A stretch of 29,810 nt of DNA from an uncultured Rikenellaceae bacterium (GTDB lineage: Bacteria; Bacteroidota; Bacteroidia; Bacteroidales; Rikenellaceae), in assembly GCA_904501625.1 (NCBI GenBank), contig CAJGBR010000016.1, positions 1 to 29,810 of the forward strand, read 5' to 3'. Each line of letters starts with the position of its first letter. Position 1 is the stretch's first letter. The notes beneath the pieces are model-generated. The model saw nothing but the letters and a program-made list of their open reading frames with translations, ran no database searches and was not told where the DNA came from. The translations under genes and the position numbers were made by a program. Of this stretch, positions 7,381-14,185 are shown one piece after another.

Positions 7381-8594
7381 ATCGAATTGGAAAAATTTTA
7401 ATAATTATTGTTTTGTTTATTGCAACAGGATTTGTAACGAGTCCGAGTGGCGGAGATCATATTACTCAGAAGTCGGATAGTGTATATATTTACTCCAAAC
7501 TCAATAGAACAGAACTCAATAGATTGGATTCCGTAAACCGAATCTACGATCCTTGTGGTGTAATGGATTGTGTCAGACGTGGATTAAGTCACTCTGCGGA
7601 GGCAAGGTTTGTGATTGCTCATATAGGTGACTCTCATATCGTATCTGGATTTTGGTCTGATCATTTCAGAAAATTGATGCAGAGTGCATTCGGCTCGGCC
7701 GGTAGAGGATTAATCGTGCCATTTGGTAACAGCTCGATTTATGAGGATCAGGACTATTCTGTCACATCGCCACAAAAATGGATAACTGCCAAACTTATGT
7801 CAGATACCGACGACTTGTCTCTTGGTGTGGGAGGTTATGCTTTTGAAACCTGTCAATCTGAAATCGTATTTAAAGTGAGTTGTGATGAGTATTTCGATCG
7901 AGTGAGAATATTTTGTCATACTGAGGCTCCGAGGTTGGAGGCGGAAGATAGTTTGAGATCTGAAATCTGTTGTCCGGATGAACGACTTGACTGTGTTACG
8001 GTTGCACTACGAAAATCTGTTAAAAGTGTAGAACTGAGAGGAAATACAATAGTAGGATTCCAACGACCGATATACTATGCAATGTCTCTCGAAAATGGTG
8101 ATGCTGGTGTACTCTACCACGCAGTAGGTGTTATCGGTGTTGCAATGGAACACTACAATCAAAAACATTCGGTTATTGCTGGGACAAAAAATCTTAATGC
8201 AAATTTGACAATCGTTTCGCTTGGAACCAATGAATCTTTCGGACGAAATTTTACACGAGATTACTTTTATAATCAGATTTCGACATTGGTGTCATCACTG
8301 CGAGAGGCTAATCCCCAAACGGTAATAATGTTTACTACACCGATGGAAAATGGCCGAAAAATCGGAGGTAGATATGTCGTTAACAAGAATGTCCGACTAG
8401 CATCAGATGTGTTAAAAATGTATGCTGATGAGTTGGGATATGCCGTTTGGGATTGGTATGAAATTAGTGGTGGTCAGGGAAGTATGAAACGTTGGTATTC
8501 AGCGGGGCTGATGAGTCGCGATCGTGTACATCTTACGAGTGCTGGCTATCGACTTCAGGCAGAACTTTTATTTTCGGCATTAACCCAAAATTGA
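7377..8594 (+). CDS. Secreted SGNH/GDSL-family hydrolase (second of a pair)
   Basis: A 405-residue protein with an N-terminal hydrophobic segment (about 5-21) that could be a signal peptide or an anchor. Block I is AHIGDSHIVSG with nucleophile S86, block III is SLGTNES (G283, N285), and block V is SRDRVHLTSAGY with D382 and H385. The DSH rather than DSF/DSL after the nucleophile is a common variant in this subgroup. The ATG overlaps the previous stop, implying coupled expression and possibly a joint role on one envelope polymer. The paired enzymes differ enough not to be a recent tandem duplication. The substrate is not predictable. Confidence 0.8.
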   Translation: MNRIGKILIIIVLFIATGFVTSPSGGDHITQKSDSVYIYSKLNRTELNRLDSVNRIYDPCGVMDCVRRGLSHSAEARFVIAHIGDSHIVSGFWSDHFRKLMQSAFGSAGRGLIVPFGNSSIYEDQDYSVTSPQKWITAKLMSDTDDLSLGVGGYAFETCQSEIVFKVSCDEYFDRVRIFCHTEAPRLEAEDSLRSEICCPDERLDCVTVALRKSVKSVELRGNTIVGFQRPIYYAMSLENGDAGVLYHAVGVIGVAMEHYNQKHSVIAGTKNLNANLTIVSLGTNESFGRNFTRDYFYNQISTLVSSLREANPQTVIMFTTPMENGRKIGGRYVVNKNVRLASDVLKMYADELGYAVWDWYEISGGQGSMKRWYSAGLMSRDRVHLTSAGYRLQAELLFSALTQN

Positions 8595-8621
8595 AAAATA
8601 TTTGCAAAATCTCTGCAAAAT

Positions 8622-8652
8622 TTTGTTACATCTAAAAAAAGTAGTACCTTTG
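8622..8652 (+). promoter_or_regulatory. Bacteroidetes-type promoter of the rpsP run
   Basis: TTTG at 8622-8625 and TACCTTTG at 8645-8652 are separated by 19 bp, an exact match to the consensus organisation. Transcription would start near 8659, about 49 nt before the rpsP ATG. This is the clearest promoter in the window. Confidence 0.8.
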
Positions 8653-8656
8653 TGGG

Positions 8657-8673
8657 TCGCTTCGGGGAAGCGA
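8657..8673 (+). promoter_or_regulatory. Stem-loop at the expected 5' end of the rpsP mRNA
   Basis: TCGCTTC and GAAGCGA form a 7-bp stem around a 3-base GGG loop, starting within a few bases of the predicted transcription start. It could stabilise the 5' end or be a binding site for a ribosomal-protein feedback loop; nothing in the sequence decides. Confidence 0.5.
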
Positions 8674-8707
8674 TAATGTGATTATTAACCGATTAAAAAC
8701 TGGACAA

Positions 8708-9250
8708 ATGGCAGTAAAAATCAGGTTGTCACGCCACGATAAAAAAGGATATGCTTTCTATCATATCGTAGTGGCAGACAGCAGGGCGCCGCGTGACGGC
8801 AAATTTATTGAAAAATTGGGTACTTACAACCCTAACACTAATCCTGCTACGATCGAACTTCAGTTCGACAGAGCAATCAAATGGTTGCAGAATGGTGCTC
8901 AACCAACCGACACTTGTCGTGCAATCCTTTCTTACAAAGGTGTTATGATGAAAAAACACTTGTTGGAAGGTGTTCGCAAGGGTGCGTTGACAGAAGCCGT
9001 AGCTGAAGAACGTTTCAACAAATGGATGAATGAAAAAGCCGCTAAGATTGCAGCTAAAACTTCAAAACTTGTTGAAGACAAACGTTCACAAGCAGCTGAT
9101 CGTCAGGCTAAAGAAGCTGAAGTAAAAGAAGCTCGTGCAAAAGCATTGGCAGCTAAAAAGGCTGAAGCAGAAGCTGCAGCAGCAGCCGCAGCAGCTGAAC
9201 AAGCTGAATCAGCTGAAGTTCCAGCGGAAGAAACTCCAGCTGAAGCATAA
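8708..9250 (+). CDS. rpsP: 30S ribosomal protein S16 with extended C-terminal tail
   Basis: S16 binds 16S rRNA and is needed for 30S assembly. The first ~80 residues are canonical (AVKIRLSRHDKKGYAFYHIVVADSRAPRDG, given here in outline, then the TYNPNTNPA and AQPTDT segments). The protein continues to 180 residues with a Lys/Glu/Ala-rich, probably helical tail ending in an Ala-run and a PAEETPAEA terminus. Such long tails are usual in Bacteroidetes S16. A GTG at 8678 would extend the protein by ten residues that do not fit the family, so the ATG at 8708 is chosen. rimM follows 38 bp downstream, a widely conserved pairing. Confidence 0.97.
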   Translation: MAVKIRLSRHDKKGYAFYHIVVADSRAPRDGKFIEKLGTYNPNTNPATIELQFDRAIKWLQNGAQPTDTCRAILSYKGVMMKKHLLEGVRKGALTEAVAEERFNKWMNEKAAKIAAKTSKLVEDKRSQAADRQAKEAEVKEARAKALAAKKAEAEAAAAAAAAEQAESAEVPAEETPAEA

Positions 9251-9288
9251 TTCCCCAATGTGAGTGGTCCAATAGCAGAGAGACGGTC

Positions 9289-9819
9289 GTGACTCGAATT
9301 TCGAAACTTGGCGTTGAACAGGTCGTACTGGGTAAGATACTCAGAACTTATGGTGATAACGGCGAGTTGATCGTTCAACTCTATGAGGACTTTGCAGAGG
9401 AATTTACTGATCCAAAGGAGCCGGTATGGGTCACCATTGACTCGTTACCGACTCCTATTTTTATTAGTTCGTTTGCAACACGTGGTGCAACTAAGGCAAC
9501 GGTCATATTCGACGATTTTGACAATGAACAACGTGCCTCAATGTTGGTCGGTATGGAATTCTTTGTGAATAGGATTGACGATTCCTTAAACGACGATCAA
9601 CTCTATATGGAAGATCTCATCGGATTTGAAATTGTTGTCAATAATGTGTCACAAGGAACGATTATTGATTATATTGACGATCAAATGAATCCGTTGTTTG
9701 AAGTCGAACGAGAGGGTAGCGATGTGCTGATTCCGGCTCACGATGACCTTATCGTCGAGTTGAAAATTACCGATAAGATAGTAGTGATGAATCTTCCAGA
9801 CGGAATTTTTGATTTGTAG
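9289..9819 (+). CDS. rimM: Ribosome maturation factor RimM
   Basis: RimM assists late 30S subunit assembly by binding S19 and the 16S rRNA 3' domain. The 176-residue protein has the two-domain family layout: an N-terminal RimM barrel (GKILRTYGDNGELIVQL, about 15-95) and a C-terminal PRC barrel beginning near YMEDLIGFEI. The length is normal. The start is a GTG at 9289; the first ATG lies too far inside the barrel. Its place between rpsP and other genes of the run supports the call despite divergent sequence. Confidence 0.88.
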   Translation: MTRISKLGVEQVVLGKILRTYGDNGELIVQLYEDFAEEFTDPKEPVWVTIDSLPTPIFISSFATRGATKATVIFDDFDNEQRASMLVGMEFFVNRIDDSLNDDQLYMEDLIGFEIVVNNVSQGTIIDYIDDQMNPLFEVEREGSDVLIPAHDDLIVELKITDKIVVMNLPDGIFDL

Positions 9820-9824
9820 AGGCT

Positions 9825-10487
9825 ATGAATAGAGGTGTGATTTTTGATATGGACGGAGTGCTTGTCGATAATCTTGAAGCACACGAAAAATCATTTGAAT
9901 TGTTTTGTGCTAAATATGGATTGCCGTTTTCAAAGAGCTCTCTGAAAAATCTTTATGGTCGGTCGAATGATGCAATAATGCCGGCTCTCTTCGGATGTGA
10001 ATTGACGAAGGAGGATATACTGAAATTTGAAGCCGAAAAGGAGGCTCTTTATAGAGATGTCTATGCAGATACGGTTGAGCCAGCACCCGGAATAGTAGAT
10101 TATATTATTTCACTTAAGAACATAGGAATCAAGATTGCAGTAGGTTCGTCTGCTCCACTTGAAAATATTGATTTCGTGTTGGATAGTTGCAATATCCGGC
10201 AATATTTTGATGCAATAGTATACGCCAGAATGGTATCTCGTGCAAAACCAGAACCCGATATATTTCTTGCAGCAGCCAGACTGATGAATGTCGAACCTGA
10301 AAATTGTCTGGTTTTCGAAGATGCACTGGCAGGAATCGAAGCTGCTCATCGTGCAGGAATGAAGGTGATTGCACTGCCAACGACAAATCCTCGTGAGCGA
10401 ATCAATCACGCTGATATGGTTATCGGTTCGTTCTTGGAAATGAATCTTGATATTACGGCTAAGTTATTTAATGTGAATGAATTGTAA
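9825..10487 (+). CDS. HAD-superfamily phosphatase/phosphoglucomutase-like protein
   Basis: A 220-residue HAD subfamily IA protein with motif I FDMDGVLVDN (nucleophile D8, acid/base D10), a helical cap domain (about 16-85), motif II near VGSSAPL, motif III lysine in RAKPEPDIF and motif IV acidic residues in VFEDALAGIEAA. The overall pattern is close to beta-phosphoglucomutase and related sugar-phosphate phosphatases. Substrate specificity cannot be read off. It starts 5 bp after rimM and is followed by a PagL-like gene one base beyond its stop, so all are likely in one transcript. Confidence 0.85.
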   Translation: MNRGVIFDMDGVLVDNLEAHEKSFELFCAKYGLPFSKSSLKNLYGRSNDAIMPALFGCELTKEDILKFEAEKEALYRDVYADTVEPAPGIVDYIISLKNIGIKIAVGSSAPLENIDFVLDSCNIRQYFDAIVYARMVSRAKPEPDIFLAAARLMNVEPENCLVFEDALAGIEAAHRAGMKVIALPTTNPRERINHADMVIGSFLEMNLDITAKLFNVNEL

Positions 10488-10488
10488 T

Positions 10489-11178
10489 ATGAAAAAAGTA
10501 ATATTACTTTTGCTTGCTGCTGTGATGATGTCAGCTCCACAGCGGGTTGAGGCAGGATCGAAATGGTATCAGAATCCGTTAGGATTCAGTCCGTTGAATC
10601 TTGATCAGGGACCAGCATTCGCATTGACAGGATTAGCTGTCGCCGGAGTCTTGTTGTTTACAGATAAGAATCCTGAATTAGCAGAAAAAATTACGGTTTA
10701 TCAGGATGCAGGATACTCTTGGGGATATCGTAAACATCGAGCTAATGCAGCCTATTCAGATATAGGTGTCATATTTCACCTACGTAAATTTATGGGACTC
10801 GGTGTAGAACTTACGGGATTTAATTTTAACTATGGGGAAGAAGATTACCCTTTTGGTGGAGTCCGTTTATTTGCAAGATGGTATGTGCGTAATGGCTCCA
10901 AATTCAGATTGTTTATTGAAACGGGAGCTGGCATAGTGGTTGGCCCCAAGCAGTTTCCGGAACCTATTGCCGAAGATGATAGACGTGGAACTCGTCAGAA
11001 TTTTACTCCGAAATATGGGTTAGGAATGGAATTTAATCTTACCCCAGAGTTGTCGTTACTTCTCGGAGCTCGTCACGTCCATCTGTCAAATGCCGGAATT
11101 CGCGGTAATAACCGAAATCCCGGACACGACAGTAATGGTTTCTTTCTCGGGATATCTTATTCGTTTGGCAAACGATAG
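10489..11178 (+). CDS. PagL-like outer-membrane lipid A deacylase (acyloxyacyl hydrolase family)
   Basis: A 229-residue exported protein with a signal peptide (cleavage probably after A22, VEA-G), alternating beta-barrel-like strands, and a C-terminus ending in a strand with aromatic residues, as in outer-membrane barrels. The segment ARHVHLSNAGI followed by NRNPGHDSNG resembles the PagL active-site region, with H198, S200 and N201 aligning to the HxSN motif. PagL removes the 3-O-acyl chain of lipid A. The third catalytic residue, a glutamate about 12 positions after the serine in Pseudomonas PagL, is not present; H213 and D214 lie near that place. An upstream start at 10477 would overlap the HAD gene and spoil the signal peptide. 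A lipid-A-modifying role is inferred. Confidence 0.7.
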   Translation: MKKVILLLLAAVMMSAPQRVEAGSKWYQNPLGFSPLNLDQGPAFALTGLAVAGVLLFTDKNPELAEKITVYQDAGYSWGYRKHRANAAYSDIGVIFHLRKFMGLGVELTGFNFNYGEEDYPFGGVRLFARWYVRNGSKFRLFIETGAGIVVGPKQFPEPIAEDDRRGTRQNFTPKYGLGMEFNLTPELSLLLGARHVHLSNAGIRGNNRNPGHDSNGFFLGISYSFGKR

Positions 11179-11186
11179 AGTCTTTC

Positions 11187-11921
11187 CTAAATATTAGTTC
11201 GTTGTCTGACAACTTCAAACATTATGACGGCAGCTGCAGCTGACACGTTGAGTGATTCTATTGTGCCGTTCATAGGAATTGCTACGCGGTGGTCGCACAT
11301 CTTTAAAATCTCATTAGAGACACCTTTGTCCTCGCTGCCGAGAATCAGTGCAATAGGTCTTTTCAGATCAACTTCGTAAATTAAACGACTGCTTTTTTCT
11401 GAGGCAGCGATCAATTCAACACCTTCGTTTTGTAACCATTTAAGGGTATTTCTCATACTTCCCACTCGGCAAACGGGCAGAATGTTCAAAGCTCCGGCTG
11501 ATGTTTTCATTGCATCAGCATTGATTTGTGCACCGTTTTTTGTGGCAATGATTATTGCGTCAGCTCCGGCACATTCGGCACTACGTGCAATGGCACCGAA
11601 GTTTCTGACATCGGTAATACCATCACAGATAACAATCAATGGAGTGCGACCTTTTTCGTGCAGTTCGTCCATAATGTCGCTAATTTCGCGGTATGAAATC
11701 ATCGCCATCTGGGCAATGACTCCTTGATGCGGCATTTTGACCATTCTGTTCAGTTTTTCTACGGGTACCTCCTGGACTGATATTTTGCGTCTGTTACACA
11801 TCTCTTTGAGTCTGACGAGGTTTTCACTGTCCGCTCCTTTTTTGATCAAGACTTTATCAATTTCACGACCTGCTTCGATTGCTTCGATTACGGGTCTGAT
11901 TCCGAATATTATATTACTCAT
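11187..11921 (-). CDS. rlmB: 23S rRNA (guanosine-2'-O-)-methyltransferase RlmB (TrmH family)
   Basis: SpoU/TrmH-class SAM-dependent enzyme that methylates the 2'-O of a conserved 23S rRNA guanosine. The 244-residue protein has an N-terminal substrate-binding domain starting IIFGIRPVIEAIEAG and the knotted SPOUT domain with motif 1 (TDVRNFGAIARSAECAG), motif 2 (LILGSEDKGVSNEI) and motif 3 (IPMNGTIESLNVSAAAAV). The ATG at 11921 is chosen because the family begins there; a longer in-frame start would run well into rnr. It overlaps the rnr stop by 8 bases, so translation is probably coupled. It converges with the PagL-like gene, only 8 bp apart. Confidence 0.93.
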   Translation of the reverse strand: MSNIIFGIRPVIEAIEAGREIDKVLIKKGADSENLVRLKEMCNRRKISVQEVPVEKLNRMVKMPHQGVIAQMAMISYREISDIMDELHEKGRTPLIVICDGITDVRNFGAIARSAECAGADAIIIATKNGAQINADAMKTSAGALNILPVCRVGSMRNTLKWLQNEGVELIAASEKSSRLIYEVDLKRPIALILGSEDKGVSNEILKMCDHRVAIPMNGTIESLNVSAAAAVIMFEVVRQRTNI

Positions 11922-14115
11922 AGTTAATGTATTCAGGTTGTTGTGTTCTTGGATTATATTTAGCAATTAGTGTGAATTCGAGTAATTTTCGTGAAAGGTC
12001 TGCGTGGCGGATTTTTATTCTGACACGATCGCCGAGTGTAATTGTTCGTCCTCTGAGTCGTCCGATTATGCGGTAATTGTCATCGTCAAATGTGTAATAG
12101 TCGTCTGTCAGATTGCGTAATGAGATCAAACCTTCAATCTTATTTTCATCGAGTTCGACAAACATATTCCATTCGGTAATGTTTGTTACAAAACCATCAA
12201 ATTCCTGATCAATTTTATCCATCATAAATTCGACCATCTTGTATTTGATTGAGTCGCGTTCGGCATCGGCAGCACGTTGTTCCATTTCCGATGAGTGGTC
12301 GCATAATTCCTGGAATTTATCCTTATCTGCGGATGCACCTTCGTTAAGGTAGTGTGCAAGCAGTCTGTGAACAAGCATATCTGGATAACGTCGGATTGGT
12401 GATGTAAAGTGGGTGTAGTAATCAAACGACAATCCGTAGTGACCAATGTTGTCTGTTGAGTAGATTGCTTTTGCCATTGATCGAATTGCAAGTGTCGAAA
12501 TCAAGTTCTCTTCAGGTTTTCCCGCAATCTTCTTCATCAGTTGATTCAACTCTTTCGAGATAGCCTTGCCTTTATCAGCTTTGAATTGGTAGCCAAGTTT
12601 TGCAATGAAATTCTTGAATGTCAGGAATTTATCTACATTTGGTTTGTCGTGAATTCTGTATACGAAGGTTCTGTTACTATGGCCACCTGTTTTTTTGCGA
12701 CCGATAAATTCAGCAACGTGTCTGTTCGCCAACAACATAAATTCTTCAATGAGATGATTTGCTTCCTTCGAAACTTTGAAGTAGACTCCAAGCGGTTTAC
12801 CTGTCGGATCGAGATTGAATTTAGCCTCTTCGCGTTCGAAATTAACGCTGCCATTTTTGAAACGATCTTTACGCAGTATTTGGGCTAATCGATTGAGTGT
12901 CAATATTTCGTTGCAGAAATCACCTTGTTCGGTCTCAATAATTAACTGAGCCTCGTCATACGTAAAACGACGGTTAGAATGAATAATGGTACGTCCGAAC
13001 CAACGATTGACAACTTCGGCTTCAGCTGTCATTTCAAAAACTGCCGAGAAACACAAACGGTCAACGTCGGGCATCAGCGAGCAGATGCCGTTAGATAATC
13101 GTTCAGGCAACATCGGAACTGTGCGGTCAACCAGATATACACTCGTGGCACGAGATTGAGCCTCTTTTTCGAGAGGTCCTTCTGTTACATAGTGAGTTAC
13201 GTCGGCGATATGAACTCCCACTTCATAGTGTCCATTGGGCAGTGTACGGATTGAAAGTGCATCGTCAAAGTCTTTAGCATCGGCCGGGTCGATTGTGAAA
13301 GTCGTAATCAGTCGAAAATCTCGACGCTTTTGTATTTCATCATCTGAAATGTTCTCGTTAATCTTAGCTGCTTGATTCTCAACTTCTTCAGTGAATTTTG
13401 ACGGCAAATCATACTCGGCTAATATTGCGTGCATTTCGGCATTGTGATCACCCTCTTTACCGAAAACTTCGACAATTTTACCTACAGGGTTTTTGACATT
13501 CTCGGGCCAATCTGAAACCTGTACCTTTACTTTGTATCCGTTTTCTACGCCTGCAGGAATGTCTCCAATAGGTACAAATACGTCATAAGGCATTGTACGT
13601 GAATTAATTATCACAAATGCGTGAGTTTTCATCATTTCGATTCGGCCGACATAAGAGTGGGGTACTCGTTCGACAATGCGGACAATTTCGCCTTCAACCT
13701 GTTTGCGACGTTTGTGTATCAGTGATACTTTGACTACGTCTCCGTGCAGTACGTGTGCTAGATTACGGTCACTAATTAAGATGTCGCGTTCGAAACCTTC
13801 GATTGTGACAAATACCGAACCAGAACTTGTGATGGCTACAACTCCTTGATATAAATCGGCATCAGAAATAATCCATTTATATTTTCCTGAACGTGGTTTT
13901 GAAATCAGATTTCGTTCGATAAGAAATTCCAAACACGCTCGCACAAGACTGAATTGTGCAGTCGGTATTCCTAAATTCGAAGCTATTGATTTTATTGTGA
14001 ATGTTTGTTGGGAATTAGCTCTCATAAGTGAGATTAGCTTTTCCTCCAAAAGATTGATATCTATTGAATTGTTTAGGTCGTAAGATTTAGTTCTTTTTCT
14101 TTTCGATTTTTTCAT
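11914..14115 (-). CDS. rnr: Ribonuclease R
   Basis: Processive 3'-5' exoribonuclease that degrades structured RNA. The 733-residue protein shows the family domain order: a basic N-terminus (KKSKRKR), a winged-helix region, cold-shock domains, the RNB catalytic domain and a C-terminal S1 domain. The metal-binding aspartates are in the TIDPADAKDFDDALS segment (D276, D282, D284, D285 from the chosen start). An in-frame ATG at 14139 exists, but the ATG at 14115 is preceded by AGAGGAGCAGG, an unusually Shine-Dalgarno-like stretch for this genome, and gives the typical MKKSKRKR opening. It is divergent from the helicase gene and overlaps rlmB downstream. Confidence 0.95.
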   Translation of the reverse strand: MKKSKRKRTKSYDLNNSIDINLLEEKLISLMRANSQQTFTIKSIASNLGIPTAQFSLVRACLEFLIERNLISKPRSGKYKWIISDADLYQGVVAITSSGSVFVTIEGFERDILISDRNLAHVLHGDVVKVSLIHKRRKQVEGEIVRIVERVPHSYVGRIEMMKTHAFVIINSRTMPYDVFVPIGDIPAGVENGYKVKVQVSDWPENVKNPVGKIVEVFGKEGDHNAEMHAILAEYDLPSKFTEEVENQAAKINENISDDEIQKRRDFRLITTFTIDPADAKDFDDALSIRTLPNGHYEVGVHIADVTHYVTEGPLEKEAQSRATSVYLVDRTVPMLPERLSNGICSLMPDVDRLCFSAVFEMTAEAEVVNRWFGRTIIHSNRRFTYDEAQLIIETEQGDFCNEILTLNRLAQILRKDRFKNGSVNFEREEAKFNLDPTGKPLGVYFKVSKEANHLIEEFMLLANRHVAEFIGRKKTGGHSNRTFVYRIHDKPNVDKFLTFKNFIAKLGYQFKADKGKAISKELNQLMKKIAGKPEENLISTLAIRSMAKAIYSTDNIGHYGLSFDYYTHFTSPIRRYPDMLVHRLLAHYLNEGASADKDKFQELCDHSSEMEQRAADAERDSIKYKMVEFMMDKIDQEFDGFVTNITEWNMFVELDENKIEGLISLRNLTDDYYTFDDDNYRIIGRLRGRTITLGDRVRIKIRHADLSRKLLEFTLIAKYNPRTQQPEYINYE

Positions 14116-14170
14116 AATCCTGCTCCTCTGAAAAGACAATAATTCATACTACAAAATTAATAAAATTCGT

Positions 14171-14178
14171 TATCTTTG
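14171..14178 (+). promoter_or_regulatory. -7 element of the pcrA promoter
   Basis: TATCTTTG is an exact TAnnTTTG match. It ends only 7 bp before the ATG at 14186, so the transcript would have almost no leader. No TTTG is present at the usual -33 spacing. Confidence 0.55.
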
Positions 14179-14185
14179 CCCACAA

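Noticed and set aside
2927..8594. Mobile or horizontally acquired origin for the SGNH pair.
   Set aside because: No repeats, integrase, tRNA or abrupt change of composition at the borders; spacing is continuous with housekeeping genes.
8678..8707. In-frame GTG upstream of rpsP giving a ten-residue N-terminal extension.
   Set aside because: S16 starts at MAVKIRLSR throughout the family, and the extension lies in the mRNA leader after the predicted hairpin.
9150..9210. Short tandem GCA/GCn codon run in rpsP as a possible microsatellite or phase-variable tract.
   Set aside because: It encodes the normal Ala-rich tail, the repeat is imperfect, and trinucleotide changes would not shift the frame.
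9103..9378. Open frame opposite the rpsP tail with an Ala/Ser-rich product.
   Set aside because: It is the complement of the repetitive GCn/GAn codons of the S16 tail; no start context or homology supports it.
11161..11212. Inverted repeats TCGTTTG/CAAACGA and TTGTC/GACAA at the 3' ends of the convergent PagL-like and rlmB genes; the 11-mer TTGTCTGACAA also occurs at 24434-24444.
   Set aside because: The arms are short, have one-base centres and lie in coding sequence of conserved C-termini. A shared 11-mer palindrome in two AT-rich places is likely chance, and no T-tract marks a terminator.
14116..14170. Promoter for rnr in the gap to pcrA.
   Set aside because: No TAnnTTTG match on the minus strand in this gap; I did not want to name a weaker motif.
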